Source of the DNA: Candidatus Rifleibacteriota bacterium
Lineage (GTDB): Bacteria > Muiribacteriota > Ozemobacteria > Ozemobacterales > Ozemobacteraceae
DNA length: 57,037 nt
NCBI GenBank assembly: GCA_905236675.1
Contig: CAJOND010000007.1
Span: 1 to 57,037, forward strand
Direction: 5' to 3'
This document shows positions 16,310-25,195 of this stretch, piece after piece. The number at the start of each line of letters is the position of its first letter. The stretch's first letter is position 1. The notes beneath the pieces are model-generated. The model was given only the letters and a program-made list of their open reading frames with translations, was not told the origin of the DNA and did not search any database. Position numbers and translations under genes: made by a program.

Positions 16310-17647
16310 TTAATCAGCCATCAGGTCGATCCAGCGACCAATAGTAAAGGCAACTTGGGTGCAGTATTCAGGTTCTTCTAACACAAGACAACCACAGCCT
16401 TTTTCTGGGTTTTCCCACCATGATTTGCCTCTGTCGTTCTTGACTTCATACTTATTTTGCCCTTCAACATAACCGCCTTTTTTGTGATTATGCTTTTTTT
16501 CGTTTTCAAAATCTATTTTAGGATTAGAAGAATAGCAGCCCATATCTTTGCCCCAGGCTTCAAAACCTTCTTGTTGAGTTGTTAAAAAACTGATGAGAGC
16601 ACAAGCGGTCCAAGGAAGAGGACTATTATCTGTCACAAAGAGATAATGACAATAACCATAACCGCCTATTCCTATGTAATCATTTTCATAAGCAGCTACT
16701 TTGATATTGTTCAGAGAAACATTAGCAGATTCCTGAACAGAACGAAGTTTTGAATAAACTAAAAGACCACATTTATCTTTTGCAGATGAAGAAATAAGGA
16801 TGTTGCAGATTGGACCATCATCGGTCTGACCGTTGTATTGCTTCATCCAAAGCTTTATATAAGCAAGAGCATATTTCCCATTCTTATCTAACTTAAAATT
16901 TTCTGCATCTTTAGCAACTTCTTCAATTGTTTTGTCGAAATAGTCTTTCTTTTCTTGGGGGAGCACATCATATGCTTGTTTTAATATGGCAGCATACTTC
17001 GGATTAGTGAGCATATAAAGAAAATTCATGCCGACAGTTTCTGTGGCAGCATACATAAATAGAGGTCTAACTCCTTTGTAGACGAAATCCCAACAGTTTT
17101 TGTAAGCCATTTCGCCTCGGCAGTTGTATTCGAATACTTTTGAAATCATTAAAAGAGGTACATAGCCCTTGTATTCTTTTAAATCATGGCCATTTGCTTC
17201 TGCCCATTCTTTTGGAACAAATCTTTTAAGGAAACCTGTATCAAGCATTTTAGGCTTAAATTGTGTACCATCTTGAATCAGTGTCATTGCAAATGTACCC
17301 TTTTCTTTGGCAGCATCTGCTATTAATTGGTCGTAAATTTTATTGTTTTTGGGTTGTTGCCAATCAAAATCCAAGTTGTAACTTGGGTCAATCGTTTGCA
17401 AGTATTTAATAAACTTAGGAATAGCATCTTTCCCACGGCTTGAATTGCCTAGACCGAAGAACTTTTTGCCCTTAGACTCATCAATTGCTCTTTTAGCAAG
17501 TTGTTCCAGCGTCATTGTCTGTGCTTCTTTGATTATGTCGTCTACTTTTGACATTTTAGGCTTTTGCTCTGAACAGCCAGCTGTCATAAAAAGAGAAACA
17601 ATAATAACAAAGAAAGCAGCTAATACTTTTCTGTCTGTTATCTTCAT
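16310..17647 (-). CDS. ABC importer solute-binding lipoprotein, family 1
   Basis: The extracellular binding component of the transporter encoded by the next two genes. It has 445 residues with a hydrophobic signal and lipobox (MTAGC), so it is lipid-anchored. Homology to family 1 binding proteins (iron, putrescine, sugar-phosphate types) is inferred from the gene context and overall layout: an N-terminal lobe with FFGLGNSSRGKDAIPKF, a central hinge and a late IGIGGYGYCHYLFV and SPLPWTACALISFLTTQQEGFEAW, which is typical of this group. The C-terminus is rich in Cys and Trp (WWENPEKGCGCLVLEEPEYC). The ATG at 17647 has AGAGG 7 bases upstream and is preferred over TTG at 17653. The substrate is not deducible; the fused permease points towards the iron/thiamine/polyamine branch. 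Confidence 0.85.
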   Translation of the reverse strand: MKITDRKVLAAFFVIIVSLFMTAGCSEQKPKMSKVDDIIKEAQTMTLEQLAKRAIDESKGKKFFGLGNSSRGKDAIPKFIKYLQTIDPSYNLDFDWQQPKNNKIYDQLIADAAKEKGTFAMTLIQDGTQFKPKMLDTGFLKRFVPKEWAEANGHDLKEYKGYVPLLMISKVFEYNCRGEMAYKNCWDFVYKGVRPLFMYAATETVGMNFLYMLTNPKYAAILKQAYDVLPQEKKDYFDKTIEEVAKDAENFKLDKNGKYALAYIKLWMKQYNGQTDDGPICNILISSSAKDKCGLLVYSKLRSVQESANVSLNNIKVAAYENDYIGIGGYGYCHYLFVTDNSPLPWTACALISFLTTQQEGFEAWGKDMGCYSSNPKIDFENEKKHNHKKGGYVEGQNKYEVKNDRGKSWWENPEKGCGCLVLEEPEYCTQVAFTIGRWIDLMAD

Positions 17648-17678
17648 TATCAAACCTCTGTATTTTGGTTATCCTTAC

Positions 17679-17707
17679 ATTATAGAGTACTTTATATGGG
17701 TATGGAA
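17679..17707 (-). promoter_or_regulatory. Likely promoter for the ABC transporter operon
   Basis: Reading the minus strand, TATAAT (17684-17679) lies 17 bases after a weak TTCCAT (17707-17702). The start site would be near 17672, 25 bases before the ATG at 17647. The perfect -10 is the main support. The stretch upstream (17708-17896) holds no gene I can support. Confidence 0.5.
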
Positions 17708-17896
17708 AGATTTTTTTTATGGCATAGGGCCATAGCCTTAGGATGTAGAAAAATACCTCTAAAGGCTCAACTTGATTTAAGTTGTTAGTTTTCACCTACA
17801 GTTTATGCATTTGGGGAAGGTCTTTTACTCTTTTCTAGTTAATATATAATCTCTAAAAATATGCTTTACTTAACTTACACCTTCAATAAAAAACAA

Positions 17897-19354
17897 TTAA
17901 TCACTTTTATCTGATTTTATAGGCAAAAAATAAAAAGCAATTTCTTTTGTTCGCTTTTCTAGCCATTCATAAGTCGTTTTTCTTTCGTTTTCATCATTTT
18001 TATCAAGACAAAAAATATCCACAAAAAACTCAGGATTAGGATATTCAGGGCAGATTCCTTCATTAAATAGAACAGGATTTTTTTTGTTTATTTCATAATT
18101 CTTATTGGTAAATCTATTTTTAGGCAAATCATACCCAAGCCAGCTGTTAAGATCATCTATAGATTCTGGCATCATATTATTTTCACTATAATATGCATTT
18201 AATGCTAAAGCAATTGCAGTAAATTCCATATAAGCCAACTTATGTTCATATGTTTTTTTCAAATAATCAATATTAAATCCATAATTATATATAATAGTTA
18301 AATATATTGTATTTTCTGGATTAATAAGAAAAGAAGGAGAAAAAATATGGAAAAAGTTAGAGGATTTCTTATATAAGTCTTTTGATTCTTTTAATTTTTT
18401 CTTGTAACTTTCAAGTTTGTCTTCTATTTCAGAAACAGGTTTATCAACATATTTCAATGGTTCGTCATAAATAAAGTTCATTGCTTCTTTTAATATATAG
18501 GAATTTTTAAATTTTTTTAGTTGTGATCTGTAATCTGAATTATTAGCAATACAGTAATCAATTTCAAATAATAAACTATTTTTTCTATATTCAATATATT
18601 GAGAAAATTTATAATCATTTGCTACAAAATTTAATAAATCCTTTGAAATAGTCTTGCTAAGTTCGATAGCTTCTGGCTTAGGTTCACTTGCCCATTGCAA
18701 CATTGATTTGCAGGCATACTCAACTAAATCAAGTTCATCTAACGGATCTATACTGTTAGAATAATTTATTTCAAAATCATATAATAGATAGATAATTCCA
18801 TATCTAAGTATTAAAGATGAATTATAATCATTTTTTTCTTCAAAAATCTTACTGACTAGAATCCAGTATTCTGATAAATTGTCATAATCTTTCCTATCTT
18901 TAGCTGGTAGCAATTTCTTTTTTTCTTCAAAAGGAGGAAAAGTAAAAGTTTTTTCTTTATATAAAAAAGTCTTGATTTCAGGTATTAAATCATTTTCATA
19001 ATCTTCTAGGTTTATTGAGACTTTATTTTTTACAGTATCATAATATTTTATGTATTCTTCAATTTCAGACTTATTATTTCCTGCTATATTCTTATTCAAT
19101 TTGTTATATCTCACGCAAAATGCAAATAAATCATCTTTAAGATTTTTATCTGGAACAAATCTTTTGGCAAAATCTGGGAAGGAAACTTTATCATTATAAC
19201 TAAAATAATTTTCCATCCCATATTGTAGACCCATGGAATTTATACCCTGAATCAATACTATATCAGAATAAATAGAATATATTTTTAAACATAATAAAAT
19301 AACTAGTGTAATAAGTATAATTCTTTTTATATTTTTCTTTTTTTGATCATCCAT
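17897..19354 (-). CDS. Membrane-anchored protein, paralogue of the gene at 52876
   Basis: A protein of 485 residues with one N-terminal membrane helix (about residues 11-31) and a large exported domain. It shares several blocks with the protein at 52876: FPDFAK near the start, LSEYWxL..DYNSSLILRYGIIYLL, LQWASEPKPEAIELSK, FSQYIEYRKN and a C-terminal YMEFTAIALALNAYY..MPESIDDLNSWLGYDLP. That last block follows the pseudopilin pattern (A-I-x-x-Y, P-x-S-L-x-D-L, L-P-x-x) usually seen in GspG-like proteins. Here it sits at the end of a long helical domain with no pilin N-terminus. The ATG at 19354 is preferred to 19369 as a purine run (TAGAGAAAAA) precedes it. Function unknown. Confidence 0.62.
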   Translation of the reverse strand: MDDQKKKNIKRIILITLVILLCLKIYSIYSDIVLIQGINSMGLQYGMENYFSYNDKVSFPDFAKRFVPDKNLKDDLFAFCVRYNKLNKNIAGNNKSEIEEYIKYYDTVKNKVSINLEDYENDLIPEIKTFLYKEKTFTFPPFEEKKKLLPAKDRKDYDNLSEYWILVSKIFEEKNDYNSSLILRYGIIYLLYDFEINYSNSIDPLDELDLVEYACKSMLQWASEPKPEAIELSKTISKDLLNFVANDYKFSQYIEYRKNSLLFEIDYCIANNSDYRSQLKKFKNSYILKEAMNFIYDEPLKYVDKPVSEIEDKLESYKKKLKESKDLYKKSSNFFHIFSPSFLINPENTIYLTIIYNYGFNIDYLKKTYEHKLAYMEFTAIALALNAYYSENNMMPESIDDLNSWLGYDLPKNRFTNKNYEINKKNPVLFNEGICPEYPNPEFFVDIFCLDKNDENERKTTYEWLEKRTKEIAFYFLPIKSDKSD

Positions 19355-19534
19355 TTTTTCTCTACACATTAATTAATTATAGAATAGCTTATCGTTGTAT
19401 TTATTATAGAAACATTATAGAACAATTAAAAATAATATAAATTATAATTGGCTAATTCTTATTTTACTCTTAACAATAATATTGTTATTTATGGTATAAA
19501 CTAGAAAATATTACTTTTTGATATAGAAAGATTA

Positions 19535-20953
19535 TTAGAGGTTTTTAACCCATTCTTTGTATTCTTCCTGAAAGTCTGAGTACTCACTTCCTGTAGCTTC
19601 TTTAACGGCTTCTCTTATGTCTTTCCCTTTCCCTAATGCAGCAAGAAGAGAATCGAAACTTTGTTCTCCGTAATTATCTGCCATACAGCGTATAGCTAAA
19701 TAAGAAGCTATGTACCCTCTGTTAACATTTTTTCTGTCAGAACTGCCTATGTAGGCTGGAACCTTATCTAAAGGAATAAATAACTCCCCTTCAATAAAGT
19801 CTCGTTGTAAAGTTCCTTCAAAATCAGATCTTAGGGATTCAGGAGAACCGTTTTCTGTTGAATATTCTTGATATTGTGCTAACCCTTCGTGAACCCACAT
19901 TGGAGCACGACAATTGGTTTTTAAGTTTATAATTGCATGAGTAAATTCATGGGCAAGCAAGCCTTTAACATAATCTTCGCTCTTGTAACCAGATTTTAAG
20001 GGTACCATTATTTTAATTCCCGCAGTTGAAGCTGCCGACCAGTTTTTACCTTCTTTGTAGTAATCGTCAGTTTGGAAAAAGACTACATTTATTCTTACAT
20101 CAGGATAATAGTTAAGAAGGTTGGTTACGTCATAATATATATCGTTCAGCATGTCAAATGTAATATCGCCAATGTCGTTTGCGGAATCCCCAGCAAAAGT
20201 TATAACGAAACGCTGGTCTTCATCCTGAGTAAAATCACCAGTTGAAGCAAGAGCTTCTTTTGCTCTTCTTATATATTCTTCTATGGTTTTAGAATCATTT
20301 TTATCTTTACATACTTCTAATGCTTTTTCTAAGTAGTCTATAGCTTCATCGAAATTACTTTGCTCATATTCACATTTCCCAGCAATCCAAAGGAAAAAGA
20401 ATTCGTTTGGATTTTTAGCCAGATATAATTCTGCATATTCAAGTGCTTTTTCGTGGTTTTGTTTTTGAAAATATGCCATAGCACATTTTCCAATGGTATT
20501 TATATCATTAGGATTTTTATTTAGAGCATTTTCATAATGAATAATAGCATTTTCGAAGTCTTTCTTAGAGAAATGAACATCACCCCAGATTGCTTCTATT
20601 GGAAATTCGCCTGGTAATAAATCGTAGGTTTCGTTTAATAAATCTTCAAGTTGTTCGTAAGGTAAATCTCGTAATAGGACTACTTTTAATAAAATTAAAG
20701 AGGCTAAATCTGTTCTGATTGCTTTTTGGGTTTCTTGGTCAGTATTTGAATCAAATGAATTATATTTTTCTCTTAAGTCTTCTATGAGGCTATTTAAAAC
20801 TTTATCTACCTGGGTGATTTTTTTTACTTGTTCTTTAAGTTCAGGGTCAGAAGGTTCTAATGAATCTATGAAAACCTTAGGAGGTTGAGAGTGAGCTTGA
20901 AATGGTGTAAATAACAGGAATAAAGTAACCACGAATAATATTGTTTTTTTCAT
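19535..20953 (-). CDS. Secreted TPR protein with gluzincin metalloprotease (peptidase MA-like) domain
   Basis: A protein of 472 residues with a signal peptide (1-22, ending AHS). TPR repeats fill about residues 105-230 (for example AIIHYENALNKNPNDI, ALEYAELYLAKNPNE and AIDYLEKALEV). The C-terminal half is a metalloprotease of the peptidase MA type: HEFTHAI near residue 336, then WVHEGLAQY about 20 residues later, whose Glu is the expected third zinc ligand. This TPR-plus-MA arrangement is common in periplasmic proteins of Deltaproteobacteria and related phyla. GAGG lies 5 bases before the ATG. It is a single gene, separated by over 100 bases from waaA upstream. Its substrate is unknown. Confidence 0.85.
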   Translation of the reverse strand: MKKTILFVVTLFLLFTPFQAHSQPPKVFIDSLEPSDPELKEQVKKITQVDKVLNSLIEDLREKYNSFDSNTDQETQKAIRTDLASLILLKVVLLRDLPYEQLEDLLNETYDLLPGEFPIEAIWGDVHFSKKDFENAIIHYENALNKNPNDINTIGKCAMAYFQKQNHEKALEYAELYLAKNPNEFFFLWIAGKCEYEQSNFDEAIDYLEKALEVCKDKNDSKTIEEYIRRAKEALASTGDFTQDEDQRFVITFAGDSANDIGDITFDMLNDIYYDVTNLLNYYPDVRINVVFFQTDDYYKEGKNWSAASTAGIKIMVPLKSGYKSEDYVKGLLAHEFTHAIINLKTNCRAPMWVHEGLAQYQEYSTENGSPESLRSDFEGTLQRDFIEGELFIPLDKVPAYIGSSDRKNVNRGYIASYLAIRCMADNYGEQSFDSLLAALGKGKDIREAVKEATGSEYSDFQEEYKEWVKNL

Positions 20954-21058
20954 AATGCCTCGATATTTTTATGAAAAATTAATAAATAATTATATAAAAT
21001 AATTATAACAAATTTTATATAATTTGCCTATAAAACTCTTAAAAAGTTGACTAAGAAA

Positions 21059-22342
21059 CTAATTAATATTACAAAGGCTTTTAGCCAAATCCAAGCTTTT
21101 AAGAAGTACCCCTTTGTTTGAGTCTAAAACTTCTTTTCCTGCTTTGACCATTTTTTGTGCAAAAATCTTATCATTAAGAATTTTGTTTATTGATTCATAG
21201 CATTGTTTTTCATTTTCAACAATTATTACACCGTCAACAGACTTTAATTGTTCAACAATATCTGCAAAATTCCTATAAAATGAGCCCATCAACAAAGGAA
21301 CTCCTTGTTGTAGAACTTCTAACGGGTTATGTCCGCCTGTTTTATTGTGATCCATACTTCCTCCAACAAAAGATATGGATGAAAGCTTATAAACAGATGC
21401 CAATTCTCCTATAGTGTCGAGAATCATAATGTCGGATTGCTCTATTTGAGTTTTACAGCAAACTTTTAAGTTGTCTTTTACAAGTCTGTCTTTCCAGTTT
21501 TGAGAAAGAGCAATGTTTCTGGGGGCAATTATAATGGCTATGTTATCATCTACCAGCTTTTTAAAGAGCGGTAAAAGCATTGAAAATTCTTCGGGGTGTA
21601 GAGATCCGAAAACAACAGATTTCCTATTGTTTAACCAAACAGACATATTGGCTAAATCCACCTGTTCTGTATGAGTGAAATCTGCTTTCATATTTCCTAA
21701 AACATGAATTTTGTCTTTAGCGACACCTATTCTTGAAAGTCTGTCTGCATCTGTTTTAGATTGGACAGCAAAACAGGAAAATGCACCGAAGACAACTTCG
21801 GCTGTTCCTTTTGCCCTAGTATAGAAATCTTCTATCTTGCTACTTATTCGGCCATTGATAAGCATTAAAGGAATATTTCTTTGTCGACATTGCTGTGAAA
21901 ATTCAGGCCAGAAATCTGTTTCTGCTATAAAAACAGCATCTGGATGCCATCTATTAAAAAGCCTGTTCATTGACCTGTAGTTGTCTAGTGGGAAATAAGC
22001 TGTAGCATCAGCTAGATTTTTTTTCTTAACATCTTTGATTACATCAGGGTGAGTAGTAGTAAAAAGAATAGTACTATGGGGATAAAGCTTTCTAAGTTCT
22101 TTTGCAAAGCCCAAAGCCACCATGGATTCGCCCATAGAAACGCCATGAACCCACAAAACAGGTTTATTAGTTGTTTGTGGCAGTTTTACATTCCCAAAAT
22201 AGTCGTTAAAACCTTCTTTTACTCTTCTGGATATTTTCCCAAGAAATGGGGCAACAGGCAGAGAAGTCAGTAAAAAAACACCATAAAGAGTTCTGTAAAA
22301 ACCTAATGCTATTTTTGCTCTAAGACTTAGTTTATTTGCCAT
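21059..22342 (-). CDS. waaA: 3-deoxy-D-manno-octulosonic acid (Kdo) transferase
   Basis: WaaA (KdtA) adds Kdo from CMP-Kdo to the lipid A precursor at the inner membrane. The protein of about 427 residues has an N-terminal membrane-associated segment, then VLWVHGVSMGESMVA (the conserved GE catalytic region of the Kdo transferases), FIAETDFWPEF, GRISSKIEDFY and the C-terminal nucleotide-binding signature GGSMDHNKTGGHNPLEVLQQG. The length fits the family. The ATG at 22342 overlaps the upstream acyltransferase stop by 11 bases, giving tight coupling; an ATG at 22372 would overlap by 41 bases and adds a tail unlike the family. It is the last gene of the eight-gene lipid A cluster. Confidence 0.93.
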   Translation of the reverse strand: MANKLSLRAKIALGFYRTLYGVFLLTSLPVAPFLGKISRRVKEGFNDYFGNVKLPQTTNKPVLWVHGVSMGESMVALGFAKELRKLYPHSTILFTTTHPDVIKDVKKKNLADATAYFPLDNYRSMNRLFNRWHPDAVFIAETDFWPEFSQQCRQRNIPLMLINGRISSKIEDFYTRAKGTAEVVFGAFSCFAVQSKTDADRLSRIGVAKDKIHVLGNMKADFTHTEQVDLANMSVWLNNRKSVVFGSLHPEEFSMLLPLFKKLVDDNIAIIIAPRNIALSQNWKDRLVKDNLKVCCKTQIEQSDIMILDTIGELASVYKLSSISFVGGSMDHNKTGGHNPLEVLQQGVPLLMGSFYRNFADIVEQLKSVDGVIIVENEKQCYESINKILNDKIFAQKMVKAGKEVLDSNKGVLLKSLDLAKSLCNIN

Positions 22343-23288
22343 ATCTTTGTGTACCGTGGCACATCTGACCATTTATATTGATTTCGTTAGTAGTCCAGGC
22401 TTCATGACGTGGTTTAAAGCGATCATAAAACCATAGATATTGATGAGGATAAGTTAATATCAAATCTTCCATCCAACGGGCAAGTTTAACTGTTCTGTTT
22501 ATGGTTTTTTCTTCTTTTGTTACACCTTCGCTATCATTTATTTCTGGAAGAAAGAATGCATCGTAATGGTATGTATAGCCTTTTCTCAGAGAATAAACAG
22601 GCATCAATGCTGCTCCAGTCTTTAAGCTCCAATTGGCTGGTCCTGCCGGCATACTGACCCAATGCCCTAAAAAATCCATATAAACTCCATTTGCATTGCC
22701 GTCCTGGTCAGTAATCATCCCTAATGATTCATTGTTTTTTAACGCTTTAAGGGCTTTGACACCGCCTCTATCTCGGTCATGCAAAGTAATACCAGAGTAA
22801 CTCCTGAAATGGTCAAGTAAACTGCCTATTTCATCCTCTTTTTGTGCCAAGAAAAAAGAATTAAGTTTAATTCCTGCATCAACTATAGCACCACCGAAGT
22901 ATTCCCAGTTGCCAATGTGTGGCAGAGCCATAATAACACCTTTCCCTTTTGATAGGGCGTTATTAACATTATCAAGACCTTGTAAATTAAAGTGCTTTTT
23001 CCAATAATCTTTTTTTACAGATGGATAACGCAATATTTCACTAGCAACCAATGCAAAGTGAATAAAAGTTTTCTTAACTATAAGTTTAACAGGGAAGGGT
23101 GGTTGTCTATTTAATCTATTATAAACTCGGTCTATTGAATCTTCTAGTCTCAACCTTTCGCTAATCCAAAGATTCCAAGTGACCAAACCAACAGAAACAG
23201 CTAATGCTGCCGATTCTTTTTCAGGTAATTTACAAAAAATATTTGAAAGAGTTTTTACACTAGTATTAATTAAGTTAGAAGCAGACAT
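22332..23288 (-). CDS. Lipid A lauroyl/myristoyl-type acyltransferase (LpxL/HtrB family)
   Basis: An inner-membrane acyltransferase of 318 residues adding a secondary acyl chain to Kdo-lipid A. The catalytic H-x4-E motif is visible in PHIGNWEYFGG near residue 121. Family blocks follow: FFLAQKEDEIGSLLDHFRS, ALKALKNNESLGMITDQD and the MPAGPANWSLKTGAALMPVY segment that lines the acceptor site. The end WFYDRFKPRHE is typical of LpxL/LpxM (W-x-x-x-R-F-K-x-R). It begins 3 bases after the stop of the divergent LpxB homologue and has a weak ribosome site, consistent with coupling. It works with the upstream DUF374 acyltransferase-like protein in acylation, but which one adds which chain cannot be told. 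Confidence 0.9.
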   Translation of the reverse strand: MSASNLINTSVKTLSNIFCKLPEKESAALAVSVGLVTWNLWISERLRLEDSIDRVYNRLNRQPPFPVKLIVKKTFIHFALVASEILRYPSVKKDYWKKHFNLQGLDNVNNALSKGKGVIMALPHIGNWEYFGGAIVDAGIKLNSFFLAQKEDEIGSLLDHFRSYSGITLHDRDRGGVKALKALKNNESLGMITDQDGNANGVYMDFLGHWVSMPAGPANWSLKTGAALMPVYSLRKGYTYHYDAFFLPEINDSEGVTKEEKTINRTVKLARWMEDLILTYPHQYLWFYDRFKPRHEAWTTNEININGQMCHGTQRYGK

Positions 23289-23291
23289 TGT

Positions 23292-24479
23292 TTATTTTTT
23301 CTCATTTAGTATTTTCATAACCATCTGAGCTACTCTGTCATTAACTCCTGGCTGACCTAATTGACGAGCTAATTCAGCAAAATCATTTTTTTGTTGTTGA
23401 TAGACTTCAGGGTTTTCTAATAATTCAAAAGCTTTTTCTGAAATAGTTTTTGGTGTGCAGTTATGCTGTAAAAGTTCTGGGGCAGCCATTTTATTAAGAA
23501 TAATATTTGGCAAACCGATAAATTCTGGCAATTTATAGAATAATCTAGCCTGTATTTCTGTAAGAAATGATACTTTATAACATATTACCATCGGGGTACC
23601 GACAAAAGCACCTTCTAAGGTTGCAGTACCAGAACTAATTAGAAGAATCTTCGCGAGATTCATTATATCGTAAATTCGACCTTCTGCTAAAACTATTGGA
23701 AGACCGCTGTCTTTTAACTGTTTTTTTAGTTTAACTTTTTTGACTCCGAATACTTCTTCTCCTTCTGTAGAAATTACAGGCACAATAAACTGGTATTCAG
23801 GATATTTTTTGTTAATGATTTTTCCAGCACCCAGCATTGCTGGAAGAATTTCAGAAAGTTCACTTTTTCTGGAACCAGGGCAAATTGCTATTACAGGTCT
23901 TTTCGGATCTAATCCATATTTCAAAGCTGTTTCTTCAGCAGTGAAAATGGGTTTCGCCAAATCTACCATAGGGTGACCAACAAATTCTACGTTAGCTTTA
24001 GCCTTCTGGTAAACTTCATATGTAACTTTAAAATTTGCTGCTACTGCAGTAATGCTTTCTGCAGCATCTTTTACTTTCGCAGGGTCAACAGCAAACTTGC
24101 TTGGAGGGAAATAATATACAGTTGGTATTCCAAACTTCTTTGCTTGATGAACAAGCCACATATTAAAACCTGGATAATCTACAAGAACAATTACATCAGG
24201 CTTTTCTTCAGTTAAAAACTTTCGTATCAGGAATAAAAGAGGTAGTCGGGGAATCTGTTTTATTGCTTCAAATATACCTATTGCAGCCCAATTAGTGCTG
24301 TCGCAAAGCATTTTTACTTTTCGTCTTTTTGTTTGTATGCCACCTATAGCATAAATGTCAAAATTATCATATTTAAGTAATACATCTATTAAGGAGGCTG
24401 CATAGAAATCTCCAGATGTTTCTCCAGAGACTATTAATAATTTAGGTCTTTTTTTATTTGTAAGTTCGTTCACAATCAA
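23292..24479 (-). CDS. Divergent LpxB (lipid-A-disaccharide synthase) homologue
   Basis: A GT19-family protein of 395 residues, paralogous to the gene at 26967. The start LLIVSGETSGDFYAASLI, VIVLVDYPGFNMWLVHQAKK and the acceptor-region GHPMVDLAKP match LpxB, as does the C-terminal sugar-nucleotide site ILLISSGTATLEGAFVGTPMVICYK. The LpxB signature block that follows YYI.P (QVWAWR-x-GR in the partner) is replaced by PSKFAVDPAKVKD. That change touches the region implicated in substrate binding, so this copy may use another donor or acceptor. The start is TTG at 24479 (TTGA overlap with the preceding stop) or GTG at 24473. Between the DUF374 and LpxL genes, it must act in the same pathway, but its reaction is unproven. 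Confidence 0.82.
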   Translation of the reverse strand: MIVNELTNKKRPKLLIVSGETSGDFYAASLIDVLLKYDNFDIYAIGGIQTKRRKVKMLCDSTNWAAIGIFEAIKQIPRLPLLFLIRKFLTEEKPDVIVLVDYPGFNMWLVHQAKKFGIPTVYYFPPSKFAVDPAKVKDAAESITAVAANFKVTYEVYQKAKANVEFVGHPMVDLAKPIFTAEETALKYGLDPKRPVIAICPGSRKSELSEILPAMLGAGKIINKKYPEYQFIVPVISTEGEEVFGVKKVKLKKQLKDSGLPIVLAEGRIYDIMNLAKILLISSGTATLEGAFVGTPMVICYKVSFLTEIQARLFYKLPEFIGLPNIILNKMAAPELLQHNCTPKTISEKAFELLENPEVYQQQKNDFAELARQLGQPGVNDRVAQMVMKILNEKK

Positions 24480-25195
24480 CAGCCTGCTTTCAATTTTTTA
24501 TGTGCTAGTTCTTCACATTCAAACATATAAGATTTTAACTTTTCGCAACCATCTTCTATTGAAATATCAGAACCAATAGTTAAAGGTTTGCCAATATGTA
24601 TCACACATTTGCTAAAAGGCAATGGAATTCTGGTTCCGTCCCAGTTATGCAGTTTTAACGCATTTTGATAAGCTAGACACAAAGGAACAATTGGTACCCC
24701 AGTTTTCTGAGCTAACTTGATAATTCCAGGTTTTACTTCACGGGCAGGTCCTTTTGGACCGTCTATTGTAAAAGCTACAGTTACACCTTCTTTTATCTTT
24801 TTGACAGCTTCTAAAAGTACTCTTGCACCTCCACGGCTAGAAGAGCCTCTGATTGTCTGATAGCCTAAAGAATCTAAAGATTTTGTAATTAAATCTCCAT
24901 CTTTTGATAAAGAAGCCATAACTGCAATATTTTTATTATATCTATACAAATACAGACAACTTAAAAAATCGCCATGCCATAGAGAGAGAATTACAGGACC
25001 ATTTCCTCTAGGTATTTCTTTATAGTTTTCAACCGTAAAATTCGGAACTATTTTTAAACTGTTAACTAGAAAATAGTTGAAAATCTGGACAATTAAAGAT
25101 TTTACACGTAAACCTGCAACATAGGTCTTATCAGACCATCTGTCGTCTGTATTACGAATAAGACTATCTATTTGTTCAAATTTTCTACTTATCAA
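24476..25195 (-). CDS. DUF374 lysophospholipid acyltransferase-like protein
   Basis: A protein of 239 residues of the DUF374 family, an acyltransferase group found in Kdo/lipid A clusters of many non-proteobacterial and delta-type phyla. Visible blocks: VILSLWHGDFL near residue 70 with the catalytic-type His, MASLSKDGDLIT, GYQTIRGSSSRGGARVL and the VAFTIDGPKGPAREVKPG region, all conserved in the family. The start codon is TTG at 25195, overlapping the msbA stop by TTGA, with GGAG about 9 bases upstream. Its stop in turn overlaps the next gene by 4 bases. It likely adds an acyl chain to a lipid A or Kdo-lipid intermediate, by analogy with its neighbours. Confidence 0.85.
   Translation of the reverse strand: MISRKFEQIDSLIRNTDDRWSDKTYVAGLRVKSLIVQIFNYFLVNSLKIVPNFTVENYKEIPRGNGPVILSLWHGDFLSCLYLYRYNKNIAVMASLSKDGDLITKSLDSLGYQTIRGSSSRGGARVLLEAVKKIKEGVTVAFTIDGPKGPAREVKPGIIKLAQKTGVPIVPLCLAYQNALKLHNWDGTRIPLPFSKCVIHIGKPLTIGSDISIEDGCEKLKSYMFECEELAHKKLKAGC

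Noticed and set aside
17556..17795. A minus-strand open frame of 79 codons upstream of the binding-protein gene
   Set aside because: It overlaps the signal-peptide region of the binding-protein gene in another frame and covers the promoter.
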